A stretch of 28,207 bases of DNA from Paramacrobiotus richtersi (Eukaryota; Tardigrada; Eutardigrada; Parachela; Macrobiotidae). The notes under the pieces are model-generated. The model was given only the letters and a program-made list of their open reading frames with translations, had not been told where the DNA came from and ran no database searches. Positions 10,069 to 20,211 of this stretch are shown here, in pieces. Every line of letters starts with the position of its first letter. The stretch's first letter is position 1. The stretch spans positions 1 to 28,207 of the forward strand of contig JAQGAU010000434.1 in assembly GCA_034698045.1 (NCBI GenBank), written 5' to 3'. The position numbers were made by a program, and so were the translations under genes.

Positions 10069-10620
10069 GCAAGATTCGGTAAATGTTTATCAATATTTAC
10101 TCACACAACCATTCAGGTGCAAAAAGCATGAAAAAGATTTTTTATTGGTTGCCATCCAGGACTCCTGGAAAATTAAATATATTAAACAGTTGAATTTTTG
10201 CTTAATATTTTTTTTATTTCCTTGAAATGCAACTAAGCCCTGTGCCGGTAACTGTGTGTCCATAAAAAATTTTCTTTTTTTCTTAACTGGGGCAGCTGTT
10301 TCACTTTAAGATTAGTGCATTTGTTGGTTGGTTCGGCTCTCAGGACATATGCAAATTCACAAAAAAGGAAGTTAAATGCGGGACAGAACTTCCTTCTGCC
10401 AGATTCAGAACAAACGTTTACCTACTAAGCACAGACCTCACCCGCGTTTCGAAAGCTATATCACCAGAAAGTAGAAGGTCTGCCCTATCGAACAAGGGAT
10501 AACAGACGCTGATGCTGCAACCCGGCGCAGCGCAGTAAAGCTTTGAAGTTTTTTGCATCTTCCCATGCGCACCCAGTATTGTTCTATTTACTCAGTTCAT
10601 CTCTCAAGTTTCTCGAATTA
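10069..10620. other. Intronic sequence, nothing recognised
   Basis: About 550 bp, AT-rich in the first half, with no long frame, repeat or splice-bounded exon that I could support. Confidence 0.5.
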
Positions 10621-10621
10621 G

Positions 10622-11132
10622 TTTGGGTGAAGGCTATGAGCACAGTGGCACACTCTTCCACACCCCTTGGCTACGCACACACCCTTCCACACCCCTTGGC
10701 TACGCGCACACCTTTATCGTAATGTTTTGTACGGACTCTGTAAATCATGAACTCAGTGTTTGGATGGACTGAAAATCTTCGCACTAAATACGCCACTTTA
10801 TGTGTTTGTATGAAAACTTGTGTACCTCTACAGATCTCAGTTTATAGGTACTTTACTGCCATACTGTACAGACACGTGCTGCACAACAACAGGCTGAAAT
10901 TTATGAGCACTGTTACATGCAGCTAGCATTTACGAAAATATTTATACAAAAACTTTTAGTTCACTCAAAACCTGATTTCACAACCTACTGCGTCCTTGTA
11001 AAATGTGCCGTAACGGTGTGTGCGTAGCCAAAGGGTGTGAGGTAAAAACGGTGTATGCATAGTCTAAGGGCGCGAAAGGGTGTATGCGTAGCCAAGAGGT
11101 GTGCAAGGGCGTGTGCATAGCCTTCACCTAAA
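10622..11132. mobile_element. MITE-like DNA element with subterminal 29-bp iterations
   Basis: The ends are TTTGGGTGAAGGCTATG (from 10622) and the complement of TTTAGGTGAAGGCTATG (to 11132), an inverted repeat of 16/17. Inside the left end, a 29-bp unit containing CACACCCCTTGGCTACGC is repeated in tandem at 10655-10683 and 10684-10712. The right end carries the same kind of unit inverted, starting at 11015, 11050, 11079 and 11108 (spacing 35, 29 and 29). The middle is AT-rich and non-coding. Iterated subterminal motifs are typical transposase-binding arrays. No target duplication is evident, so the superfamily is not assigned. Confidence 0.7.
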
Positions 11133-11223
11133 GTTTAACTTCGTTGTTTGTTTTACTAGTTCAGCTCGTGGTTTCTTTTTCAGCCTCTTGTTTTCGTAGA
11201 TTCTTATTTCACTTCCTTTGCAT

Positions 11224-11942
11224 ACTTCGACCAAGGTAACAGCATATGCTGTTTCTTTACGGAGCGCCAGATATGCAACCCATGCCCCCAAAGCTTTCGC
11301 TTCAGGTGAAAAGCATTTTAACGTAAGTGAGAACCAGCGCCGCATACCAGTTTTCGCAACGCTAGTTCCTGGATGTTATGGTTGCGCCCTAAAATCTGCG
11401 GAAATTCAAACGCTTCGCGTTTCTTTATCACGGATCAATCTTTCCCAACGATATACAGAAAGACAGCGGAAAATTTACAAGGAATTAGGACATCAAGTAC
11501 AGTAAGTGCGGTTTCATGGCCGCTGAAGGCAGTACAGTGCAGTTCCCGTCAGCACGGGATTTAATGGCATGAGTTACGAACCGTTGGCAGTGACAGTTGA
11601 CCGATAACAGTGGAAATGCAAAGTGTCTGCGAACGCGTCGATTGTCCTTCAGCCGCCATAAATCCGCACTTACTTAATGTCATAGTTCTTTGCAGATTTT
11701 CCGCTGTCTTTCAGTTTATCGCTGGGAAAGAAACGCGAAGCGTTTGAATTTCGGCAGATTTTAGGGCAAAACCAAAACATCCAAGAATTAGCGCGTTGCG
11801 AATGCTGATCTGTGGTGTCGGTGGTTCCCTCCTACGTTAACATGTTTTTGCCGTGAAGCGAAAGCATTGGCAACATACCACATGGCTGGCATATCTGGCG
11901 CTCCGTGAAAAAAGTAGCACTGTATGTAGCCTTGGTCGAAGT
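11224..11942. repeat. Large foldback (inverted duplication), arms of about 300 bp
   Basis: The left arm 11224-11529 and right arm 11646-11942 are reverse complements with scattered mismatches and small indels, separated by about 116 bp. Matching pairs include ACTTCGACCAAGG with CCTTGGTCGAAGT, GAAACGCGAAGCGTTTGAATTTC in the two orientations, and AAGTGCGG with CCGCACTT at the inner edges. Short frames on the arms share peptides such as YLALR and EAKAL because they read the same duplicated sequence. It could be a foldback transposon or two nested copies of a repeat inserted head to head. Confidence 0.75.
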
Positions 11943-13868
11943 AGCTTTTATAAAGCTAGAGGTGCATACCGCACAGCTAATGGCTCGGCCAGCTTTGCCT
12001 TTGCCGTTTACTTTGCCTTGTCCAGTTTGCCCTTGCGGTTTGCTTTTTCTTGTATGATAAGTTTGACTTAGACTATAACTTTGACGTATGCAAAAGAGCT
12101 ACTGGAAAGTGTCGATGATGTCGAGTAAACGTCAAGAATAATACAGACGTGCGCAATTTTGCGTAACGACTTGAATTATGTGTGTATTGACGTATTCATG
12201 TAAATAACACAAGTTAGTTACGTTCACATTTCGGATCTAGCGCTCTAGCCAAATCTGGCTACGCGTTCATGAATTCGGGATCGTAATCATTTAGAATTCC
12301 AGAACCATACTTTAATTATTTTCTAATTGCTTCGTTTTCATATTGAATACTCAGAATTTGCGTAAACGTGTCTGACGAACTACCGTACAATTCAGAAAAT
12401 AAAAAATTGGTTTTATGTCGTTTCTCTTAGCAACTGTACTTGTGATAATGTGATTCTTCAAAAGCGTGCTAACGCAAATTCGATATATATAGAGAAAACA
12501 CAAAGTATTATGGATTTGGAATTTGTGGTATAGAGGACATGTGTTGTGGCTACAAAGATGACTTAGCGTTGTTATAGTTTATGGAATATCCTTATGTTCT
12601 TCCATAGCAACGTTGATGCATCAAAGGTGTTGTGATTGTAAGACCGACGTTAGTTGACAAGACGGTCAAGGCTCCGCGCAGGCGTTTTTATTGAATAATA
12701 GCTCAAGTTGTCGTACAAACTATAAAGTATGAGCTGTAGTACGAACTGTAAAGTACGACGCGGTGGTACATTTTTTGGAAGTTTTGCACTCCCAGATCAT
12801 TTAGTGAACGGAAGGTATATGTAGTATGTTTGTTTCTCGCCTTCAAGATGGTGAAAACTGTGCAAAAAATCTAATTAAGAAAACGTAATTTTCTAAGATT
12901 TTTTCTGACCATAGGTCAGCGAGCGCAGCATGATCCAAAATTCACTGCACTAAAACTTGTTTTTCTCTAAATGCGCTTCCAATGTCTGTCAGTTTTTAAA
13001 GCACTCGTTATTGTCAGTTTTGCTAAGGCTATCCACTGGCATGCACCCGGAGGTCATCCGAACGGCAAGTGGGCAATTGTAAAAATCGTTTTTTATTTTA
13101 TTAGGAAAATAATTTAAAAAACCGGCTTTCATGGGGTGATAATTCAGTTCCCTGACTTCGGCAAGTTTAGATGACCATTCCAGTATATAAAATACAATAG
13201 GGAGTCGGTCTGTGCTTCGCAGACCTCAGAACTAGCCGCTGCAGCAATACAGGGATATGTTCTGGACGCTCTGTATTGTAATAATCTTCTCCATAGGAAG
13301 CCTTTTTATCTGAACTGGTCTGTGGTTCCTTTAAATAACCAAGAAACTGGCCAAACTTGCTTCAATGCTAATTTACGGAACTAATCCTATATGGAATGAC
13401 CGCTTCCGCCGTCATGGCTATCGACCAGGGTACGAAAAGCCGCGTGATGGCGCTATATATGGTACATATTGCGCAAATGACACCGGTATAGCTGAAATTA
13501 GGCATGTACTAAGGACAAAAACAGCAGTCGACGGTTGAGATAGGGTTCTCCGTAAGTAATGCAACAAGATACATAATGGACAAGGGACAAATGGTGACTC
13601 AGCATTTTCCGATGGTCATCGGTCTCGATGACCAGTGATCATTCTGATGACCACTTAAGCAGCTCTACTAAATAGCCAATAAAAAATGCGCTGGACAGTA
13701 CTTTTCTGTGGTGCTTTAGGTTACTTGGTATTCTGTTAAAAAACAAATTAAGAAATCAGTTATCTGGTGCATGCCCACCGATGCCAAAGTGGCACCATTG
13801 ACTTCACGGTCAGTTACTGGATGACCAGCTGAAGGACCACTGTGTTTAAAAATCGCGTTTGGTAGAGC
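11943..13868. other. Intronic sequence, no gene recognised
   Basis: About 1.9 kb between elements. I see no supported exon. Features of note are a 9-bp perfect hairpin at 13613-13634 (TGGTCATCG-GTCT-CGATGACCA) with the same GATGACCA word again near 13653, and a TATATAAAAT at about 13183 followed by a short hairpin at 13207-13225. None has a clear role. Confidence 0.45.
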
Positions 13869-13876
13869 ATCTAAGG

Positions 13877-14379
13877 TAAAGATGGCGACGACCCGGTCTT
13901 GGTCGACCACGACCGACCAAACTATGCAAAAAACGGTGGTCTTGGTCGATGTTTGGTCGGTCGTATTGGCCGACTACACCCTTTGGCCGGTCGATATGTG
14001 GTCGACTACCACTTTGCGCGTATCGGCCGGCTTAAAAAATGAGTGCAACTTAACCAGCTGCGTTTTCACAAAACAAATGCCCGCCAAGTAGGTTTAATCG
14101 ACAGGGTCATATCCGGGGAGGCAAGACCATACCGAACGGACCTACTTGGTACACGCTTTTCTGCGAAAACAGCTGTTTTTCTTTGAAACAGGGAAGAAAA
14201 AGTTCACTGAGCGACCAAAACAACCATAACGACCGGCGGTCGTTTTGGCCGACCAATGTTTTTGGTCGGTCGATATTGGTCGACTAAAGATTGTGGTCGA
14301 TGACGAACGGGGTGGACCAAGCCTTTTAGTCTGGTCGCGGTCGAAAAATCGACCATTTGGTCGGTCGTTGCCATCACTA
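13877..14379. mobile_element. hAT-type MITE with perfect 8-bp target duplication
   Basis: A 503-bp element flanked by ATCTAAGG at 13869-13876 and again at 14380-14387. Its ends are TAAAGATGGCGACGACC and, inverted, TAGTGATGGCAACGACC. An 8-bp duplication and TAGNGATGG-type ends fit the hAT superfamily. Both subterminal regions (about 13890-14030 and 14210-14370) are dense in TGGTCG/CGACCA words, probably transposase-binding sites. Inner inverted pairs (CCAAGTAGGT 14084-14093 and ACCTACTTGG 14140-14149) make most of the element able to fold on itself. The short frames crossing it (such as 13882-14091 and 14204-14530) are by-products of the repeats, not transposase. Confidence 0.88.
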
Positions 14380-14387
14380 ATCTAAGG

Positions 14388-14750
14388 GACACTTGCTTCC
14401 ATTTTTCAGGATTTTTCACCGACCCTAACACTTTTAGAGCTAGGAAGATGCTGGAAGAGCCCAACAATTCGAAAAAAGACCAATTTCGAAGGTCACCTGG
14501 TCTCCGGTCAGTGCAGTTATTGTCGGCCAAAGATTTTTAGTTTGTTACTCTGGACCTCTAGTCTCAAACTGAAAACACGGCACCCGTTCATCACATCAGG
14601 AGTTCGGGTAAAAAAATGGGTTCCCCATGATGCCAGATTGGCGTCGGTGTGCGGTGGAAATGAATTTCAGCGAACCGTGCCGACAATATGGTTTGCCTAT
14701 TCCCTTAAACATGTACTGGTATAACAAATTACCCCTAAAGGGCCCCAGCT
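14388..14750. other. Spacer between MITE and tandem array
   Basis: About 360 bp. Nothing recognisable; a 60-codon plus-strand frame (14542-14724) has no motif. Confidence 0.5.
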
Positions 14751-15030
14751 GCTACGAATAGATACAAATAGCTAGAAATAGGTAGAAATAACTGAGAATA
14801 GGTGTGAATACCTGAGAATAGGTAGGAATAGCTACGAATAGCTGAAAATAGGTAGAAATAGCTACGAATAGCTGAGAATAGGTAGCAACAGCTACGAATA
14901 CCTGGAAGTGTCCAGGAATAGGCACTAATAGCTGGGAGTAGCTGTGAATAGCCAGGATTAGGTTCGAATAGCTATGAACAGCCAGGAATAGCTACGAATA
15001 GCCAGGCATAGGTACGAAACGCGGAGAATA
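14751..15030 (+). repeat. 10-bp tandem repeat array, about 28 units
   Basis: Units of exactly 10 bp with consensus GCTACGAATA and variants such as GGTAGAAATA, GCTGAGAATA and GCCAGGAATA. The AATA tail is nearly constant and the first six bases vary. The register holds with almost no indels across the array, then decays near 15030-15040. It is not coding; the frame rotates every unit. Confidence 0.88.
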
Positions 15031-15199
15031 GCCCCAAAATACGTATTACGTACAAGTAGCTTGGAACAGTTTTTTTGCTAATTTCTTTGTAATAATGTTT
15101 TCTTTAAACTATTTATACCTGTGATTTATTCCTGTACTGTTTCTAACTACTCCGTACCTATTGCGTCCCTATTCCGTACGGTAACGACTTTTCCACGAC

Positions 15200-16350
15200 G
15201 TGTGCCTACAGTGCACTGCAAAAGACGAAGAACTGTTTCTGCTTGGTTCGCCTCTTACGTTTCTGGCATGCGCGAAGTACCTGGGGGAGAAAGTTCTATC
15301 GTGAGGGTTCATGCAAATCCGGAAGTCACTCCCTACTCACGCTGCACTGTTTCTACTAAAGAAGTACTGGTTTATCCCGAAAAATCTTTATGGCTTGCGC
15401 AATGCCAGATGTTTTGTTTATCCGCATCTGTTGAACGAAATAGACGAGGTAGTGCATTCTGGCATTCAGTCCATCGTTAATGTAGACGTTCGTGGCCGGC
15501 AGTGGCTGTAGGTGACCTTGCCAGTAAAGTTTGGTGGATTGGGAATTAGGCCAATAACTGCAGTTGTTTTCCGGCCTGTTTGGCTTCGGTGCATTTCTGC
15601 TCAGCCCCTGGCTTTCAAAATCTACTCGGGCTTCTTGGATGAATCGGTTGTTCTCCTCATTGCGTCATGGATTCAGTCAACAAAATGTGGAACACCTGAT
15701 GTGGCTGTACGAAAGTTCCAGTTCGCCTGAAATGTGCCACTCATCCACAGTGTCTTGTCCAAACTGCGTCTGTCCACTACGGGTAATGTTCGGGTTCGTG
15801 GAGTCCTGTTGGCAGCTCTGCAGCCTGATTCAGGTGCTTCGATTAACGCTCTACCTGCCCCTTGTTTGGGCACCTTCCTGAGAGATGAGGAGGTCCGGAT
15901 CGGCCTTCGTCTAGAACTGGATGTCTTTCTCGAACACGATTGTTCGAACTGTGGTGTTCGAGTTCATTCCAATGGACACCGCGGTTTGTCGTGCCGGACT
16001 AATAGGGGATGGTGGCCGGATTCACAAGTGATGGTGGATTCGAACTGATCAGCGTAATGAAAAGGACGGCCGAAAGCGCAAGTTTTCCCAGCCAGCTTGA
16101 GCCGGGGGACTTTTTCGTGACGCGAGTCGGCCGGATGGACTAACCTTGGTTCCTGTTCCAGGCGGTAAGCCTCTCGCCTGGGACGCGACCTGTACGTGTA
16201 CTGTTGCGGATTCCCATGTTGTGGACAGTGCCAGGCGGCCAGGCTACGCCGCTCAACAGGCCGAAAATCGGAAGCGTCGTCTTAACTCCAATTTAGAGCA
16301 GCGTGGTTATTTGTTTTACCTCTTACAAGGCAGCTGCACGACATTTTAAA
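15200..16350 (+). mobile_element. LINE with restriction-like endonuclease (R2/R4/NeSL-like), 3' part, degraded
   Basis: In one frame from about 15200 the sequence reads LFLLGSPL, LPTHAALFLLKKYW, IPKNLYGLRNARCF, an in-frame TAG at 15509-15511, then VTLPVKFGGLGIRP, a further stop at 15728-15730, and ALQPDSGASINALPAPCLGT. A zinc knuckle CSNCGVRVHSNGHRGLSC (C-X2-C-X8-H-X4-C) follows. After a frameshift come [19 protein letters not shown] and [12 protein letters not shown], the PD-X15-D core expected of a restriction-like endonuclease. This order (end of RT, knuckle, endonuclease) is that of site-specific-type non-LTR elements. The N-terminal and RT core are missing. It is a dead copy inside the second intron of the kinase gene. 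The same family occurs again at 22070-23830. Confidence 0.8.
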
Positions 16351-16948
16351 CTCGAACCGTTTTCGTACATTGTATGTAAGTATATCTAAGTACGAAACTA
16401 TTTAAAAAAATCGACTCAGGTCCGATTCGCCTCGAGGAGGCCTGGGAGAGAAACCCAAAAATGACAAGTCACCAGTGCAACCGCCCTCGTATTCACTGTT
16501 TTTGGTTGTTTCTGCGATGGCGTCATATGTATTCACCGTCCTCGGTAAGTGAAATTGTGTGGAAATGCTCTGTGCTTACTACTGTTTCTCTAACTGGAGG
16601 TTTAAGGCACAGGATCCGCTTTCTCGTGGTAGCTAAACTGAAAACAAGATGTTGTCTTTTCTTTTCTCCCATTATGCGAGGCTTTTGAGCCGAAGAAAGG
16701 GGATCCTGTGACACAAACCGCCAGTTAACAGAGCGGCATGTTTACTTACCGAGAACGGTAACACGCACAATACGCTGTCACCCAAGGGCGGTCGCACGGA
16801 GACTTGATTATCTTCCCCTTTGGAATTCTGTCCCAGGCCTCTTCGAGGTCGATCGGACATGAGGTAATTTTTTCAAATAGTCTCATATTTAGATGTAATT
16901 ACAGACAAAGTATGAAAACGATTCGAGTTTAAAATGTCGTGCTGCTGC
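16330..16948. repeat. Foldback at the 3' end of the LINE copy, arms of about 255-295 bp
   Basis: The left arm 16330-16625 and right arm 16693-16948 are imperfect reverse complements around a loop of about 67 bp. Pairs seen: GCACGACATTTTAAACTCGA with its complement near 16925-16945, GAGGCCTGGGA with TCCCAGGCCTC, CTCGGTAAGT at 16541 with ACTTACCGAG at 16744-16753, and ACAGGATCC with GGATCCTGT. The outer left arm overlaps the last bases of the LINE reading frame, so part of the LINE 3' end appears to have been duplicated in inverted orientation. Confidence 0.75.
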
Positions 16949-18540
16949 CCTGTTAGCCGTCGAAACTTTTGGTGCGGCCTTCGTCGAGCTGATTCGGTTC
17001 ACTGGAAGGAAGGGAGATCCGCGGACTGACAGGGGAGCCTCGCTCGACCTCTTGTATTAAGAATCGTTTTAGCTAAGTTGTTGTTAAACAACGCTGCCGC
17101 TGTCTTGGGCATTTTGCCGTATGTTTCTCGTACTAATCGTGGTGGTGATGCTGGTTTTTTTCGACATTTAAGATTTTTCCTTGTAGTGTCTCCATGTGCC
17201 TGTGCACTTGTTTTTGTGTACTGCTCCATCACATGTGTCCATTAATATCATCCGGATTACCGTATAAGCCTATACTACTGTGCTTATGCACAATAGTGCG
17301 CGTCGTATACCATTACCGTGACTGAGGGACAGACATACAAACCATTTTTCGTGAATATTACAATGGTAACCTTTGGGCTACCGCTAGTGGGTTGGTTATT
17401 CACCGTACCACGATGTTATAGGTGGTGATTCAGAGGATAGATGGGATAATTACTCTTAGTTGCAACTCGGATCTTATGTAATCATGATGGAAGATTTCTT
17501 ATGCGCATGTACAAATCAATTAGATCGCTTAGTGGGTAGCACGGTTATAGCACGGTAAAAGCACGATCGCACGGTAGAGGATTTTTATCAATGCCCAGGA
17601 TGGTGAAGACTGAAATTCACATCTTCCCGATCATTCAGATCGTTCTTAGTTTTAGCATGCATTATGACAATGAGCAATAGTGGGAGTGAGATCTAGTTTG
17701 ATCCGGTTAAGTTGTTACCAATCAGATGTTCTACATTCTACTGCTGCAATATAATGAACCTGCGCTTCTGGCAAAAAACCGAAAACTTTGGGAAATCTGT
17801 ACGCGATATGGGCAGTGTAATCGCTCATACTATATGGGATCTATGGTGATCCTGGGAATAGGCCTTGTTCAGCAGCCACAGAATAGGTTTACTGAGGAGC
17901 TTGCACCACTTTGCTCGTATACGACTATGGTTAAAAATAATACCTTGGTAAATCGGGAAAATTCCGGACAGTATTTTTTCGTACAATTAGATGTATCAAA
18001 TAAATACAGCTTTTTTTCTCTTCAAGGCGAGGGGTATCCCACATCCAGAAAAGGTACGGTGTGCTGAAGATGAGCTGATGCAGAAAAACAGTCGATGGAC
18101 GACAACTGCACACCTGACTCATATCCGCTCATCAGTTTATATGCTTCGCTGAGAGAAGTTGCTACCGCACTTGGTGGCGACTGCTTGGCACTCGGCTGCA
18201 CTCGATCCAGAATTCTAAGCTTTTCTATTGGCTCGTTCGAATTTTTTTATTGGCTGAGCGGTTTGTAGTACCCGCCTGCATTTGCACTTTGTATTTACAG
18301 TTACAAGAGTAACTGGTGTTAATGCCAGCTGGAGGATTTTCTGTGCCACCGACCCAGTTGCAGACAATGGACGTCGGAATTTCTCTCGTAGTCACCACCT
18401 GTTCTCTCCTGCTCTAGCAGTCTGCCGATAGATTGATGCCGGATCTTGTGGTTGTCGAGATATTCGCGCTATGTCGAGTAGTTCATTCTTGCTTTGCTCA
18501 GTTCAAGCAGTGTAACGTGCTTTCGATGTTTTGCGTTTGA
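16949..18540. other. Intronic sequence, no gene recognised
   Basis: About 1.6 kb. Frames at 16999-17232 (-) and 17726-18067 (+, 113 codons) carry no motif I know. Two ATTGG (inverted CCAAT) words at 18227-18231 and 18249-18253 lie 22 bp apart, about 300 bp before the tandem array that follows. Confidence 0.45.
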
Positions 18541-19510
18541 TTGCGATCGCGTTCACTTGTGCAGCCGGTGTAACTGACCGGCCATGGCGAAATCAATCAC
18601 GACAGCCATGCCGGAAGTAGCCAGCGCGACTAATGCAGCCATCCTGCCGCGCTGAACCGAAGCAACCCGTAAACTTCTTCAACTTACGGCTGGGAAAGCG
18701 CCTGTGAACTACCGGCTGACTACCGCCCTCGGTCTAAAATTGTCGTCCCAGCTGACTTCACATTCGATAACGGACCACATTCCAGGTTCTGCAAACTGAC
18801 ATCAGACCATCTCGTCGCAACAACAGCCTCCAAACCCGCAGAAGACCGGCAACGGCCCATGCTCACCGTGCACCCGGCGTCTTCGCAGCGGTCCGTTTCC
18901 CCCTTCTAACAAGTGGACTCGGTAAACAACTCGTTCGAATTTTACGGAAGCTGTCACACCCCGTGTCAGCGCGCTTACGTGTGCTGCCAGTATAACTCCA
19001 GGCCATGGCGAAATCCATCACGATAGCCAAGACGGAAGCAGCCAGCGCGACTAAATCAAAGCAGCCATCACACAGCGTCGAGGGGAAACCATTTGTGAAC
19101 TACCGCCAAAGCGCCCACTGTCTAAAGGTGTCGTCCCTGCTAACTCCACAATCGGTAACAGACAAGATTCCCGGTTCGACCATACTGGCACACGATTACA
19201 AAAGCACTTCGTTGCCACAACGGCTTGCCAATCTGCAGAAGAACGGCAGCGGCCCCATACTCACCGTGCACCCGGCGTCTTCGCAGCAGTCCCTTTCCAG
19301 CTCGTCACAAGTGGACTGGGTAAGCAATCCGTTCGAGTTTTTCACGGAAGCTGCCACACCCGGTGTCAACGCGATCGCGTTCACGTGTGCAGCCAGTGTA
19401 ACTCCCCTGGCCATGGCGAAATCAATCACGATAGCCAAGCCAGGAGCAGCCAACGCGAGTGATTCAGCTATCACGCAGCGTCAAGCTGAAACCACCGGGG
19501 AACGTTCTAT
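18541..19510 (+). repeat. Tandem repeat of about 410 bp, 2.3 copies
   Basis: The unit is marked by CCATGGCGAAATC, whose ATG falls at 18584, 19005 and 19413 (spacing 421 and 408). Each copy also contains CTCACCGTGCACCCGGCGTC and an AAGTGGACT-GGTAA segment. Copy 1 has frame-breaking indels and stops; copies 2 and 3 are in one open frame. The array ends near 19510 and runs into an AT-rich stretch. Confidence 0.82.
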
Positions 19511-19538
19511 GCTTATTATTATTGTTATTTATTACTAA
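19005..19538 (+). CDS. Hypothetical Ser/Ala-rich repeat protein (low support)
   Basis: A 177-codon frame over copies 2 and 3 of the 410-bp tandem repeat. The unit is 408 bp (136 codons) between the two MAKSITIAK starts, so the repeat keeps frame. Composition is Ser, Ala, Thr and Gln rich with no signal peptide, membrane segment or known domain. The last dozen residues (from SMLIIIVIYY) come from the AT-rich flank and are unlikely to be real. Frame conservation between two copies hints at past coding, but copy 1 is broken. It may equally be a satellite with chance openness. Confidence 0.3.
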   Translation: MAKSITIAKTEAASATKSKQPSHSVEGKPFVNYRQSAHCLKVSSLLTPQSVTDKIPGSTILAHDYKSTSLPQRLANLQKNGSGPILTVHPASSQQSLSSSSQVDWVSNPFEFFTEAATPGVNAIAFTCAASVTPLAMAKSITIAKPGAANASDSAITQRQAETTGERSMLIIIVIYY

Positions 19539-19539
19539 T

Positions 19540-20211
19540 AATTAATAACAAATTTATTATTATTTTCTTTCGTTTTACTGACATTCATATATAATTCACA
19601 TATTCATAAATTATATCCTAGATAATGTTAATATTAGTTTCTAAAAGTTTGGGGTTATAAATATATTACTTTCCTGTTTGGGGTTTGTTTGGGGGTCTGT
19701 GGTTGTGCGGTAGAAACTGGGCACCGTCCCCGCACGAACTGCGACATGCTGCTCAGCGCAGGTCACTGACTAGCTGAACCGGCACATGTCCGCATCAGTC
19801 GGGACACCAGTTTCGGACCAGCAGCCATGGGCTTCCAGATTCGACCAACGCGTTCCCGGAAGCAAAAGCATGAACGTACAATTTTACAGCGTATACGGCT
19901 CAGAACGGTGCCCGACTGCATCAGTTCTGTAACAGTTTTCTCACCACTTCCTTGTTCAAACCGTTTGTACGTACGCTTCAAACCTCTACTGCATAAGGCG
20001 AATTCTCTGTAGTCTGTTGAAGTCAACCCTGTAGGTCTACCTCTGCTACTTTGATTGAAGCGTTTTCTTGTGAAGACTGTCGAAGAACAAGTTAAACTTA
20101 AAATCGTTTCCAACTTGTTCCAGGCACCCGTTGCTACTTGCTAGTATAGCTGTTCGAAACTCTAGTAGGCAATTATTGTTGTGTCGATTATGGGGGATTT
20201 ACTTTTGTTAC
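19540..20211. other. AT-rich and intronic sequence downstream of kinase exon 2
   Basis: 19509-19670 is very AT-rich with ATT runs. G runs (GGGG, GGGGG) cluster at about 19675-19705. A 116-codon minus-strand frame (19763-20113) lies within the intron after exon 2 and has no recognisable motif. Confidence 0.45.

Noticed and set aside
11124-11505. Frames on the foldback arms as an RNase H-like protein
   Set aside because: A weak EAKAL-type resemblance only; the frames break within the arm and in the partner arm.
14204-14530. 108-codon minus frame as a hAT protein
   Set aside because: It is made largely of the TGGTCG subterminal repeats and runs past the end of the MITE at 14379; no transposase motif.
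14751-15030. CRISPR array
   Set aside because: The period is 10 bp with no spacers, in a eukaryotic setting; it is a simple tandem repeat.
17726-18067. 113-codon plus frame as a gene
   Set aside because: No recognisable motif, repeat or splice context; length is within what chance allows in this composition.
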